Shown piece by piece: positions 26,637-35,569 of a DNA stretch of 64,000 nucleotides. A program made the translations under genes and the position numbers. This DNA is from Polyangiaceae bacterium (GTDB lineage Bacteria > Myxococcota_A > Polyangia > Polyangiales > Polyangiaceae). The stretch lies in NCBI GenBank assembly GCA_020633205.1, contig JACKEB010000010.1, forward strand, positions 868,001-932,000. Reading direction: 5' to 3'. Every line of letters begins with the position of its first letter. Position 1 is the stretch's first letter. The notes beneath the pieces are model-generated. The model was not told where the DNA came from and did not search any database. It was given only the letters and a program-made list of their open reading frames with translations.

Positions 26637-28208
26637 CTACTTTCGGTCTCCGAAGCCGCTGATGTCGAGGTCACTCGCCGGCTTCGGCTTGGGTGTGCTC
26701 GTCGCGCGAGGCGGCGTCGTACCCGTCGACGGCGTCGTACCCGTCGACGCCGTGGTCGCACGCGGCGCCGCGGGAGCACTATCCGGCTTGGCTTTCACCG
26801 CGCTCGGGGGCTCGGTCGCACTGTCGACGCTCGAAGCGGTGGGAGCCGGATCGCTCGCGGGCTCGCCCGTAGCGGCGACTTCCGCAGCGGGTTCCTGAAC
26901 TGCCGGGGGCTCTGGAGTTACCGGAACCGCCTCCACGGAAACGGTAGAGGCTTGGGCTGGCTGCGCCGGTTGAGCGGATTCGACGCCCGTCGTGGGACCT
27001 TCCGAGGCAGCAGAGCGCGTGACCGCGAACGCCACGAGAGCTCCAATTCCCAACACGGCGAGCAGCACGGCAACGAACAGCGCCGGTCGGCGGCTCTGCG
27101 ACTGCTGCGAGGGAACAGCGGCGTAGGAAGCGACGGTTGGAGAGACGTCCAGTTGCGACGCGCGTGGGGAGCTCGCCTGAGTTTGCAGAACGGAGCGCGG
27201 AGTGCCGAGGTTTACAGTGTTCAGAACGCGGGACGCGCGTTCAACAGACAGGTGGCTGAGCGGTGGTCCGAACTGGCTCAGTTCAGCGCCCATCTCGGCT
27301 ACGTTGTCGAAGCGATCCGCTGCGTCCTTCTTCAGACAGCACTCCACGATCGCGATCAGCCCTGGCGGCAGCTCCGGGCGCAACTCACCTAGGGGCGTGG
27401 GCTCGGTGTTCACGATGTTGATGCAAATCTCAGGTACTGTTTCCCCACGAAAAGGCACCTGGTTGGTCAGCAGCTCGTAGAGGATCGCGCCTAGCGCCCA
27501 GATGTCCGTGCGTTGGTCCACCTGCTTGGAGGACTGCATTTGTTCCGGCGCCATGTACTGGGGTGAGCCCATGACCGACGACGTCTTGGTCAAGCGCACG
27601 TCTTGGTCAGTTACCTTCGAGATGCCGAAGTCCAAGACCTTGATGATGCGCGAGCCGTCGGTTCGCTCCGCGAGGAACAAGTTCGCCGGTTTCAGGTCAC
27701 GGTGCACAATGCCCGCGGCGTGGGCCTCGGCCAGCGCCTCGCACGCCTGCAACACGTACTCCACGGCGCGCTCGACATCCATGCGGCCGTTCTGCTCGAG
27801 CTCGTCAGCCAGATCACGACCCTCAAGGTATTCCATGACCATGAAGGGCGCGCCGCTCGCGCTCACTCCAACGTCAAGCACTCGGCAGACGTGTTGGCTC
27901 TGGATGCGAACGGCGGCCTTCGCTTCGCGTTGGAAGCGAGCGCCCGCCTCAGGATGTTCCGCAAACTCCGGGAGCAGGAACTTGATTGCGACTTGTTGAT
28001 CGAGAACTTGGTGCATCGCTGCAACGACGACGCCCATCCCTCCGATGCCGAGCACACGCTCCACGCGGTACTTGTCCGCGATGACGTCTCCAACTTTGAC
28101 CGGCGTGCCCGTGTTCATACTCGTCCCCACGCGCCGGGCCCCTGACCCGGTGAGATCGTCGCTTGGCTCTTCAGACTCTGTGAGCTTCGCTGACTGATCG
28201 ATCGACAT
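26637..28208 (-). CDS. PknB-type Ser/Thr protein kinase
   Basis: 523 residues. Kinase domain ~40-310: IGGMGVVVAA P-loop, AIKFL lysine, HRDLKPANLFL catalytic loop, LDFGISKV metal-binding loop and GSPQYMAPEQ activation segment end. A juxtamembrane stretch follows, then one membrane segment (ALFVAVLLAVLGIGALVAFAV, ~395) and a Pro/Ala/Thr-rich extracytoplasmic tail without PASTA repeats. It is the first gene of a three-gene operon with the TPR/PEGA protein and the Cys-rich lipoprotein, which would place a cytosolic kinase with two exported partners. ATG 28208 is preferred over the in-frame GTG 28217. Confidence 0.93.
   Translation of the reverse strand: MSIDQSAKLTESEEPSDDLTGSGARRVGTSMNTGTPVKVGDVIADKYRVERVLGIGGMGVVVAAMHQVLDQQVAIKFLLPEFAEHPEAGARFQREAKAAVRIQSQHVCRVLDVGVSASGAPFMVMEYLEGRDLADELEQNGRMDVERAVEYVLQACEALAEAHAAGIVHRDLKPANLFLAERTDGSRIIKVLDFGISKVTDQDVRLTKTSSVMGSPQYMAPEQMQSSKQVDQRTDIWALGAILYELLTNQVPFRGETVPEICINIVNTEPTPLGELRPELPPGLIAIVECCLKKDAADRFDNVAEMGAELSQFGPPLSHLSVERASRVLNTVNLGTPRSVLQTQASSPRASQLDVSPTVASYAAVPSQQSQSRRPALFVAVLLAVLGIGALVAFAVTRSAASEGPTTGVESAQPAQPAQASTVSVEAVPVTPEPPAVQEPAAEVAATGEPASDPAPTASSVDSATEPPSAVKAKPDSAPAAPRATTASTGTTPSTGTTPPRATSTPKPKPASDLDISGFGDRK
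26713..26748 (-). repeat. 18-bp in-frame repeat in the kinase tail (2 copies)
   Basis: Two identical 18-bp units coding STGTTP twice in the C-terminal tail of the PknB-type kinase. Confidence 0.8.
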
Positions 28209-28544
28209 AGGATGCACATGGATACGGGTTAGACGCTTGACAAGATCGTCTGGGGTGGCGTTTTGCCAGGTTTAACCGACGATCCAGCCTCGACGCTGTA
28301 GGGTGATGTCGGCGCAACGTGGCCAAGAACACCCGCGCCCCCTCTCTCGGATGAAAGAGGCATCGGTCCGCGGCGCTGAGTGCGCAAGGCGGCGCTCCAA
28401 GAGTGTTCCAAACGAGTGGGGCAGGAGCTGGTTTCATCGTCAAGCGACGCGGGTTTCCTTTCGCGTGGCGGGCGTGGCGATCGGGAACGTTGATCTCGAG
28501 GCACCGGTTTACTTCTGAGCGGCGTCCGTGCGAGCGTGCAGCGC
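28209..28544. other. Divergent promoter region
   Basis: About 335 bp between the kinase operon and the dipeptidase gene. It should hold both promoters. Short plus-strand frames across it have no motif. Nothing else was recognised. Confidence 0.45.
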
Positions 28545-29891
28545 ATGCCAGGCCTCCCGAATCGGCGCGCTATCACCGGCTTTTCTGCGATTGGCGCGTG
28601 TTGCCTGACACTTTGCCTGAGCGCATGTGAGCGGCAGCCCAGTCAGGCGGCCAACCCCGCGCCTCCAGCGCCTGAGGCCACCCCGCTACCTGAAGCCAGC
28701 ATGCACGCGCCGGACGCGCCGCCACCTCCTCCGCCGACGCCAGAAGAGCACGCGGCGGATTTGGCGAAGCGGTTCATCATCCTCGACGGCCATGTCGACG
28801 TCCCGCACCGACTGTTCTCGCAGAAGGAGGACGGCAAGCCAGTAGCGGATGTCTCTGAGAAGACGGATGAGGGCAACTTCGACTACCCGCGGGCGCGCGA
28901 AGGTGGTCTCGATGCTCCGTTCATGAGCATCTACGTCGCCGCCCGCTACGAGCGCAACGGCGCGTACAAGCACGCGGAGGAGCTCATCGACATGGTGGAG
29001 AACCTCGCGCGCACCCACAGCGACAAATTCGCGTTGGCGAAATCGCCAGCCGAAGTCCGAGCGAATTTCCAGGCGGGAAAAGTGTCGCTGCCGATGGGCA
29101 TGGAGAACGGTTCGCCGATCGAAGGCAAGCTCAGCAACGTCGAGTATTTTCAGAAGCGGGGCATCCGCTACATCACCCTCGCCCACTCCAAAGACAATCA
29201 CATCTCTGATTCGTCGTACGACGACCGCCACGTGAACAAGGGACTGAGCGCGTTCGGCAAGCAAGTCGTCAAGGAGATGAACCGCGTCGGCATCATGATC
29301 GACGTCTCCCACATCTCCGACGACGCGTTCTGGCAGGTGATGGCGCTGAGCAAGGTGCCAGCCATCGCGAGCCACTCGAGCTGCCGTCACTACACCCCCG
29401 ACTGGCCGCGCAACATGTCCGACGAGATGATCCAGGCGCTGGCGAAAGCAGGCGGCGTGATTCAGATCAACTTCGGCTCGGGCTTCATCGACGACGAAGC
29501 ACGCAAGCAGAGTTCGAAACTCTGGAACGTCTTGGGCGTACAGGCGAAGGCCAAACACCTAGTGCATGGCACGTCTGCCTATTCGGCGTTCGCAGAAGAC
29601 TTCTGGAAGACGCACCCGATCAAGCGCGCCACCGTGGAGCAGGTCGCTGATCACGTCGAGCACGTCGTGAAAATCGCCGGAGTCGATCACGTGGGCCTGG
29701 GGTCTGACTTCGATGGGGTTGGCGACACGCTCCCAATCGGTCTCGAAGACGCCTCCGCCTATCCGAACCTGATCAAGGTGCTGATCGAACGCGGCTGGAG
29801 CGACGCGGACATCGAAAAGCTGTGCTCGGGCAATGTGCTCCGAGTCTGGCAAAAAACCGAAGACTACGCCGCTGCCCAGCGAAAGCCCTGA
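28545..29891 (+). CDS. Membrane dipeptidase-like lipoprotein (peptidase M19)
   Basis: 448 residues from ATG 28545. Lipobox LCLSAC, Pro-rich spacer, then a renal-dipeptidase-type metalloenzyme. The metal site HVD is in ILDGHVDVPHRLF, with a bridging Glu in MGMENGSPI, His in TLAHSKDN, DVSH, ASHSSCRHY, and the Asp in HVGLGSDFDGVGD. All M19 landmarks are present, so it is probably active, cleaving dipeptides outside the inner membrane. A GTG at 28536 is possible. No operon partner. Confidence 0.92.
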   Translation: MPGLPNRRAITGFSAIGACCLTLCLSACERQPSQAANPAPPAPEATPLPEASMHAPDAPPPPPPTPEEHAADLAKRFIILDGHVDVPHRLFSQKEDGKPVADVSEKTDEGNFDYPRAREGGLDAPFMSIYVAARYERNGAYKHAEELIDMVENLARTHSDKFALAKSPAEVRANFQAGKVSLPMGMENGSPIEGKLSNVEYFQKRGIRYITLAHSKDNHISDSSYDDRHVNKGLSAFGKQVVKEMNRVGIMIDVSHISDDAFWQVMALSKVPAIASHSSCRHYTPDWPRNMSDEMIQALAKAGGVIQINFGSGFIDDEARKQSSKLWNVLGVQAKAKHLVHGTSAYSAFAEDFWKTHPIKRATVEQVADHVEHVVKIAGVDHVGLGSDFDGVGDTLPIGLEDASAYPNLIKVLIERGWSDADIEKLCSGNVLRVWQKTEDYAAAQRKP

Positions 29892-29957
29892 GCCGCCAAG
29901 CTCGCCCGCCCCCTGCAGCGCAATCACGACGCAAGGGAGGGGGTGATGGAGCCTCGC

Positions 29958-30116
29958 TTACCAGCCACCTTCGTCGTCAGCCGGCTTCGCGGATGCCGCG
30001 GGCGCGGCTGCAGCGGGCTTCGCCGGCTCCGCACTGGCAGCAGGAGCCGCGGGCTTGTCCTTGTCACAAGCCGCGAGCAAAAAGCAGACGGCCAATCCCA
30101 ACATCAGGCGCTTCAT
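29958..30116 (-). CDS. Small lipoprotein (52 aa)
   Basis: 52-residue frame. MKRLMLGLAVCFLLAAC is a full signal peptide with lipobox LLAAC, followed by a Lys/Pro/Ala tail (DKDKPAAPAASAEPAKPAAA) and DDEGGW. ATG 30116; the longer frame upstream looks non-coding. Small Ala/Pro lipoproteins of this kind are frequent in this phylum. Function unknown. Confidence 0.72.
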   Translation of the reverse strand: MKRLMLGLAVCFLLAACDKDKPAAPAASAEPAKPAAAAPAASAKPADDEGGW

Positions 30117-30269
30117 GGCTGCATGGGAACACGGCTGCGGGCGCCTACCAAGGCAAAAGCGCAAGGACCGTTTGCGCGCTGGGGAGGCTCCGGACTTCGA
30201 CCCACGCGTCGCCGCACAACTCACAGGCGCTCTCGCCGTTAGGCCCAAGCCAGGGTCCAACGACCGAGG

Positions 30270-31136
30270 CTATTCACGAGGTGCCACGTGGAGCCGACAA
30301 AAGACACCAAAGTGATCCGTTGGCCACACACCAGTCGCCGCTGGGTCCTCCGCGTCGAACACCACGCGAGCGTCAATCGGTTCCCCACGGAACTTACGAT
30401 CAGGGCCCCGCACGTAGATATAGTCGATACGCCGCGGCGGCTCGTGAGCCAGCGCTGCATAGGGATTCCGTGAATCGAAGGTGTAGCCCGGCGCGCCGTC
30501 CCTGGCGCGACGCTCAGCGTCGCTCCCGGCGAACACCCAGACGTCAGTGAAGTAGACGGAGCGCCCATCGAGCGTGGTTAGGCCCCTCATGAAGCGCATC
30601 TCGTCAGAGTCCGGCTCGGCGTTGAAGTCGCCCATCACAATCGGTGGAAGACGCTGCTCGTCTAGCGGTGCCAGGCGAAAGACGTGGTCCACGAGGCTCG
30701 CGATTTGGCGCTGGCGCACATCGCTCTGATGAAGCTTCCAGTTGAGGTGCGTAACGAACACCGGCAACGGCCCGTGGGGGTGTTGCACCAGCGCGTAGAG
30801 CGCGCTCCGCTGCTCGCCGCTATCGCAGTCAGGCAGTGCGATCCGGGTGTGCTCCAAGATCGGGAAACGGCTGAGCAGCGCGTTACCAAACTGCAAGCCC
30901 CCACCGAAGTCAGCGGCCTTCGCGTAGGCAGCGTGGTAGCCGAGGCGCGCGTTGAGCTCGGCGAGCTGATCGCCCTCAGGATCTCCCGCGCGCCCCTCGA
31001 GCTGAAGCACCTCTTGCAACCCGACGACATCCGGAGCGAGCTCAGCAAGACCTTGACGAATCAGCTCCGCTCGCTGCGCCCACGGCCCAGATTTGTTCCA
31101 GATGTTCAGCGTCAACACCTTGAGTTCACGGTCCAT
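30270..31136 (-). CDS. Endonuclease/exonuclease/phosphatase (EEP) family protein
   Basis: 288 residues of the EEP fold. Motifs are LTLNIWNKSGPW, DVVGLQEVLQ (metal Glu), LPVFVTHLNW, IVMGDFNAEPDS (Asp-x-Asn), RIDYIYVRG and the last catalytic pair in TDHFGVFCRL. All catalytic sites seem kept. No signal peptide, so cytosolic. Substrates of the family include nucleic acids, phosphoinositides and sphingomyelin; the substrate cannot be told here. ATG 31136. Confidence 0.9.
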   Translation of the reverse strand: MDRELKVLTLNIWNKSGPWAQRAELIRQGLAELAPDVVGLQEVLQLEGRAGDPEGDQLAELNARLGYHAAYAKAADFGGGLQFGNALLSRFPILEHTRIALPDCDSGEQRSALYALVQHPHGPLPVFVTHLNWKLHQSDVRQRQIASLVDHVFRLAPLDEQRLPPIVMGDFNAEPDSDEMRFMRGLTTLDGRSVYFTDVWVFAGSDAERRARDGAPGYTFDSRNPYAALAHEPPRRIDYIYVRGPDRKFRGEPIDARVVFDAEDPAATGVWPTDHFGVFCRLHVAPRE

Positions 31137-31195
31137 CGTGGCGAGAGCCTACAGCAGTCGGACTGGTCTTAGGATACGCTTCTCTAGAGGACAGC

Positions 31196-31666
31196 ATGAG
31201 CCGACACCACCACGACGATCACCATCATCATCACCACGACGGGCATCACCACCACGATGACCACCATCACCGCGACGGGGGGAGCCGCGACGGGGAGCGC
31301 CGCGACCGCGGGCCAGCAGGCAGCGAGTTCCTGGACCTCGAGCCGACTCGGATGCTGCTCGGAGCTGCGTCTGGTGTCGCCAAGGAGGTCGTGGTGGAGC
31401 TGCTGCGCGCCGCGGTACGCAAGCGTCTGGAGGAGCGTCTCGGTGCCGAGATCGAGCGCATCGGCTTCGCGGCGGCGGACGTCTTGGCGGATGACTTCGA
31501 AGCCAACCGGCGCATCGAGGCCGTGCTCGAGGAGCGAAGATCCTCACGGAAAGACCTGGAGGAACGGCTAGCGGAGAGCCTGCGCGACAGTCAGGCGAGT
31601 GCTGCACCAAGCGCCGCTGCTAGCGATGCCCCCAAACCCGCGCGCCGCACCAAGCGCGGACGCTAG
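31196..31666 (+). CDS. Protein with His/Asp-rich N-terminus and helical C-terminus
   Basis: 156 residues. The first 27 residues hold 16 His and 6 Asp (HHHDDHHHHHHDGHHHH and more), an obvious metal-binding sequence. Then a Gly/Arg spacer and a helical domain (MLLGAASGVAKEVVVELLRAAVRKRLEERLGAEIERIGFAA, broken at AVRK), a coiled-coil-like Arg/Glu stretch and a basic tail. No membrane segment. A good Shine-Dalgarno site (GAGGA) precedes ATG 31196. Not a known metallochaperone by eye; a nickel or zinc store is possible (inference). Confidence 0.78.
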   Translation: MSRHHHDDHHHHHHDGHHHHDDHHHRDGGSRDGERRDRGPAGSEFLDLEPTRMLLGAASGVAKEVVVELLRAAVRKRLEERLGAEIERIGFAAADVLADDFEANRRIEAVLEERRSSRKDLEERLAESLRDSQASAAPSAAASDAPKPARRTKRGR

Positions 31667-31740
31667 GCCTGAAGCGCCACGCCCGAAGCGCAATGTCAGC
31701 GGCGTCGTGACCTGGGGGAACCCCGTGATATAGCGACGCC

Positions 31741-32694
31741 GTGACCCGTGCCAGCGGCGCCCTCAACGAAACCCCCGGGGCTGAACCAGAGCCCGACGGT
31801 GGGCGCGTCGGCCCCGGACTCGCGAGGCTGTGCATCCTCGCCGCTGCGATCCTGTTCTCGACCGGGGGTGCCGCCATCAAGGCGACGCAGCTCTCGGGCA
31901 TGCAGGTAGCGAGCTTTCGCTCGCTGGTCGCCGCGCTCGCGCTGCTCTTGTTCTTGCCCCGAGCGCGGCGAGGGTACCGCCCGGCGAGCCTGGCAGTTGG
32001 CGTGGTGTACGCCGCCTGCATGGTGCTGTTCGTCCTGGCCAACAAGCTTACCACCGCAGCCAACTCGATCTTCCTGCAATCAGCAGCGCCGCTCTACGTA
32101 TTGGTCGCGTCACCGTTTCTGCTGCGCGAACCAGTACGGCGAAGCGATCTGCTCTTCATCGTCACTATCGCCTGCGGCCTCGGACTGTTCTTTCTCGAGA
32201 GAAGACCCCAGGCGAGCGCACCCAATCCCGTGCTCGGCAATGTGCTCGCGACGGTGAGCGGCGTGTGCTGGGCCGGCACCTTGATGGGACTTCGTGGCCT
32301 GAGCGCGAAGAAGGTCGAAGGGCTCACGGCCGTCGTTTCGGGCAACCTAATCGCCGGACTGGTGTGTCTGCCCTGGGCCCTCAGCTCCGATGCAGCGCTT
32401 CCCCTCACGGAAACACATCTCGCGGATTGGTTGGCGATCGGCTACCTCGGCGCCGTACAGATCGGCCTCGCGTATTTCTGCCTCACATTGGGGTTTCGTC
32501 ATGTGCCGGCACTCGAGGCGTCTCTCTTGATCCTGCTCGAGCCGAGCTTGAGCCCGGTGTGGGCATACTGGCTCCAGAGCGAGGTTCCCGGGATTTGGTC
32601 GATCCTGGGTGGTCTCCTGGTGTTGGGCTCGAGTGCAGCTCGCGGCTGGCTTTCCGCAAGTCAAACTCGACTTGCGGCGAAATCGATCCGCTGA
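31741..32694 (+). CDS. DMT-superfamily (EamA) transporter
   Basis: 317-residue inner-membrane protein with ten predicted segments in two EamA halves. The first half includes LCILAAAILFSTGGAAIKA, SFRSLVAALALLLFLP, LAVGVVYAACMVLFVLAN and AANSIFLQSAAPLYVLVAS. The second includes LGNVLATVSGVCWAGTLMGL, AVVSGNLIAGLVCLPWAL, AIGYLGAVQIGLAYFCLTLG and LLEPSLSPVWAYWL. Substrates of the family are metabolites such as amino acids; unknown here. GTG start. Confidence 0.92.
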   Translation: MTRASGALNETPGAEPEPDGGRVGPGLARLCILAAAILFSTGGAAIKATQLSGMQVASFRSLVAALALLLFLPRARRGYRPASLAVGVVYAACMVLFVLANKLTTAANSIFLQSAAPLYVLVASPFLLREPVRRSDLLFIVTIACGLGLFFLERRPQASAPNPVLGNVLATVSGVCWAGTLMGLRGLSAKKVEGLTAVVSGNLIAGLVCLPWALSSDAALPLTETHLADWLAIGYLGAVQIGLAYFCLTLGFRHVPALEASLLILLEPSLSPVWAYWLQSEVPGIWSILGGLLVLGSSAARGWLSASQTRLAAKSIR

Positions 32695-32791
32695 TTCCAC
32701 GCCGCACGCCCTCGACAGTCGAACTTGCCCCGCGAGCGGAAGGCACTGGGAAGTCTTCCAGCAGAGAAACGCGCGTGATAAGCGCTGTAGT

Positions 32792-33193
32792 ATGAGGACA
32801 ATCGTAGCCAGCGTTTGCGTCTTGGGGGCAGCACTACTGGCCTGTAAGAGCGAGAGCTCAGGCAGTATCACCGTCAACGGCGCCGCCTTTGACATCGCCG
32901 AGTGCCGATCCGGCGAGGCCAATTCTCCACCGTTCTCGGGAGTGATGTTCTTCGACAGTGGCGGTAATCAGGTTCGCTTCGTTGGGAAGCCGGAGGGCGG
33001 CTTTCGCCTGTTCCACTTCACCAAAGGGCAGAGCATCGGCACGCTCGTGGGTGAAGACTGCGGCAGTCTCACCGTCAACAAGACGAACACCAAGATCAAC
33101 GACATTGCCAACATCGAGGGCACGGTGTCCGCCAACTGCACAGGCGGTGGCCAAGCGGTGGTGGCGAACGTCAACTACGCCAAGTGCCACTGA
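32792..33193 (+). CDS. Small secreted lipoprotein
   Basis: 133 residues. Lipobox ALLAC (Cys18), then a compact beta domain with cysteines IAECRSG, GEDCGSL, ANCTGG and AKCH at the very end. The repeated beta pattern SITVNGAAF / SLTVNKTNTKIND suggests a small Ig-like or lipocalin-like fold. Not recognised. Start ATG 32792 begins the signal peptide; the open frame upstream to 32609 is part of the transporter shadow. Confidence 0.75.
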   Translation: MRTIVASVCVLGAALLACKSESSGSITVNGAAFDIAECRSGEANSPPFSGVMFFDSGGNQVRFVGKPEGGFRLFHFTKGQSIGTLVGEDCGSLTVNKTNTKINDIANIEGTVSANCTGGGQAVVANVNYAKCH

Positions 33194-33260
33194 CGCTGCG
33201 TTGCTGAGGACGCTGCGCTGCCAAGAACGCCGCGTTGCTGAGAACCGCGTGCTGCTGGGG
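33193..33260. repeat. 17-bp intergenic tandem repeat
   Basis: Four contiguous 17-bp units with consensus ACGCYGCGTTGCTGAGR begin at the last base of the lipoprotein stop codon. The first three agree at 13 or more positions; the fourth is looser and a partial fifth may follow to ~33277. No hairpin is evident. Confidence 0.8.
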
Positions 33261-33376
33261 ACGCGGCGTTCGCACCGCTAGAGCAACGCCACCGCTGGAA
33301 CGCGGAACCAGCGACACTTGCACGGTGTTCTGGGCCAGATTTCCCGGCGGCTAGTGACCTGCTAAGACCTTGTGGG

Positions 33377-34507
33377 ATGCCCTTGGACGAATCCCACAAG
33401 CTCTTCGCCGAGACCTGTCTACGCTTCGCGCGTGAACGCATCGCGCCTCACGTCGTGGAGTGGGAGGAAGCGGGGACCTTCCCCCGCGAGCTCTACACCG
33501 AGGCCGCGGAAGCTGGCATCTTGGGTGTGAGTTTCCCCGAGGAATACGGCGGCGGCGGCGGGGATCTGCTACACAGCTTGATCAGCGTAGAGACGCTGCT
33601 CGAGGGTGGTTCGAGTGGCTTGCTCGCCAGTATTGGTTCCTTGGGGATCGCCCTCCCCCCCATCCTCAACTTGGGTAACGAAGAGCAAAAGCAGCGGTTT
33701 CTGCCGCCGGTACTGAGTGGCGAGAAAATCGCCGCCCTCGGTATCACGGAGCCTGGGACAGGCAGCGACGTCGCAGGCATTCGCACCAAAGCCGTGCGAG
33801 ACGGAGACCACTATGTCCTGAGCGGCTCGAAGCTCTTCATCACCAGCGGTGTACGCGCAGACTACGTGTCAGTGCTAGCTCGGACGGGGCCCGACCCCCA
33901 CGGTGGTCTGACCTTCTTCGTCGTCGAACGCGGCATGCCGGGGTTCAGCGTGAGCCGGGCTTTGAACAAAACCGGCTGGTGGGCAAGCGACACTGCGGAG
34001 CTAGCGTTCGACGAAGTGCGTGTGCCCGTCGCCAACCGGATTGGGGATGAAGGGTCGGGCTTTCTGGCGATCATGCAGAACTTCCAGAACGAGCGGCTCT
34101 CGTTGGCGTTCTATGGCCACGCGACTGCGGAGATCTGCCTGAAAGATGCCATCGCCTATGCGAAGGAGCGCCAAGCGTTTGGTAAGCCGCTCGTAGGCTT
34201 TCAGGTGACGCGCCACAAGCTCGCCCACATGGCGACGCAAGTGCAAGCGGCAAAGACCTTCAACTGGGACGTCGCCAAGCGCGTTGCCGCGGGGGAATAC
34301 CTCGTGGGAGAGGTCAGCATGGCGAAGAACTTCGCCTGCCAGGTAGCTCAGGAAGTTTGCTACGAGGCAGTGCAGGTCTTCGGTGGCATGGGCTATATGC
34401 GAGAGACGCGCGTAGAGCGGCTTTCCCGGGACGCACGCATCTTACCCATCGGCGGTGGCACCACGGAGATCATGAACGAGATCATCGCAAAGCAGCTGGG
34501 CCTTTGA
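33377..34507 (+). CDS. Acyl-CoA dehydrogenase
   Basis: 376 residues with the full ACAD architecture: N-terminal helices (FAETCLRFARERIAPHVVEW, LGVSFPEEYGGGG), beta-domain (ALGITEPGTGSDVAGIRTKA, LSGSKLFITSG) and C-terminal helices (YAKERQAFGKPLVGFQ, VQVFGGMGYMRE, VERLSRDARI). It uses FAD and oxidises acyl-CoA at C2-C3. The C-terminal motif is IGGGTTEIMNEI: the Glu of the MCAD-type YEGT motif is Gly, as in long-chain-type members, so the base should sit on another helix. ATG 33377. It overlaps the convergent CHAD gene by 26 nt. Confidence 0.95.
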   Translation: MPLDESHKLFAETCLRFARERIAPHVVEWEEAGTFPRELYTEAAEAGILGVSFPEEYGGGGGDLLHSLISVETLLEGGSSGLLASIGSLGIALPPILNLGNEEQKQRFLPPVLSGEKIAALGITEPGTGSDVAGIRTKAVRDGDHYVLSGSKLFITSGVRADYVSVLARTGPDPHGGLTFFVVERGMPGFSVSRALNKTGWWASDTAELAFDEVRVPVANRIGDEGSGFLAIMQNFQNERLSLAFYGHATAEICLKDAIAYAKERQAFGKPLVGFQVTRHKLAHMATQVQAAKTFNWDVAKRVAAGEYLVGEVSMAKNFACQVAQEVCYEAVQVFGGMGYMRETRVERLSRDARILPIGGGTTEIMNEIIAKQLGL

Positions 34508-35471
34508 GCGAGTCCAGCATGAGCTGACGAAAGGCCTCTGGATTGAAGCTCTCGCTTCCGCGAAGAAAGGCTTCGGCCAACTCGCGCTGCTCCGCAGCGA
34601 CGTGATGAAGCGGCCCGGCGAGGCCCATCACCAGGTGCTTGCGCCCCTGAGTGTTCAGGAAATCGCGCTCTGCCAGCAGAACGCCCTGCAACACGAACAG
34701 GTCGTGATGGCGTCCCAGGTCTTGCTGCAGCCCCTTGAGCTGCTTGTGAATGCTGGCGTAACCCTCGCCGAGCAGCGGCGCCAGCAGCTCCACGGCGTAG
34801 CGCAAGCGCTTGATGTGGATTCGGACCTGGTGGAGGTGCTCGCCAGCAACGTCTGCTTTGGCGTCCGGTAGCGACGTGAGCAGCGCCTCGGTTCGAGGCT
34901 CAAGCGCTGCGCGCCCCAGCTCGTCGAGGGGTGCGACCAGTACCGCACGTACCAGGCTCTCGACGAGCTCGTGCAGTCCCCTCTGGATGCGTTCGGGTGA
35001 GAGTCGCCCAAGGCGCTTGCTCGTGGCCTTGCGTTCATCGGCGCGATGCTCGTCCACGCGCACGGCGACGTGCTCCAGCGCCGCTGCCTCCAAGTGCGAG
35101 GCTGAACGCTCAATCATTTCCGCGAGGTATTCGGAATTGACATCCCATTCGCGTAGCGCGCCCGCGCCCCGAGTGACCTTTCTCAGCGGTCGCCGCTTGG
35201 CGACATGCTCCGGCACCAAGAAGCCCAGCACCTCGAGCAACGCGCGCAGCCTGCGCGACGCGACGCGCAGGTCGTGGATGGCCTCCACCGGATCGCTCGC
35301 GCTCTCGAAATCCCAGTTGCTGAACAGAGCCCCCGCGTGCCGTGCCACGTAGGTGCGCAGGTGGCGCTCGTAGTCGCGGTTCTCGGGAGCGATCAGCACA
35401 GAGTCCTCGGGGGTTTGCTTCAAAAGCCCAGCCTTTGACGATGTCGCTTGTGCGTCGGTTTCGTTGACCAT
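34482..35471 (-). CDS. CHAD-domain protein
   Basis: 329 residues from ATG 35471. CHAD domains are helical bundles rich in conserved His and basic residues that bind polyphosphate. Seen here: YERHLRTYVARHAGALFSN, AIHDLRVASRRLRALLEVLG, VRIHIKRLRYAVELLAPLLG, LKGLQQDLGRHHDLFVLQ. No CYTH domain or ppk gene accompanies it, so it is a stand-alone CHAD protein, possibly attached to polyphosphate granules (family knowledge). A TTG at 35519 is an upstream alternative. Confidence 0.9.
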   Translation of the reverse strand: MVNETDAQATSSKAGLLKQTPEDSVLIAPENRDYERHLRTYVARHAGALFSNWDFESASDPVEAIHDLRVASRRLRALLEVLGFLVPEHVAKRRPLRKVTRGAGALREWDVNSEYLAEMIERSASHLEAAALEHVAVRVDEHRADERKATSKRLGRLSPERIQRGLHELVESLVRAVLVAPLDELGRAALEPRTEALLTSLPDAKADVAGEHLHQVRIHIKRLRYAVELLAPLLGEGYASIHKQLKGLQQDLGRHHDLFVLQGVLLAERDFLNTQGRKHLVMGLAGPLHHVAAEQRELAEAFLRGSESFNPEAFRQLMLDSLKGPAALR

Positions 35472-35569
35472 CGGCGCGCGAGGTTGAACAGCTGTCCCTT
35501 GTCGAATATCAGAAGGCAAAGGTCGATCCGTCTGCGTTGTGTGACGATTGGTCGAAGACGGTACTACAA

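Noticed and set aside
29905..29918. 14-nt CTCGCCCGCCCCCT shared with 54151-54164
   Set aside because: Simple C-rich sequence. No flanking similarity, so not treated as a repeat family.
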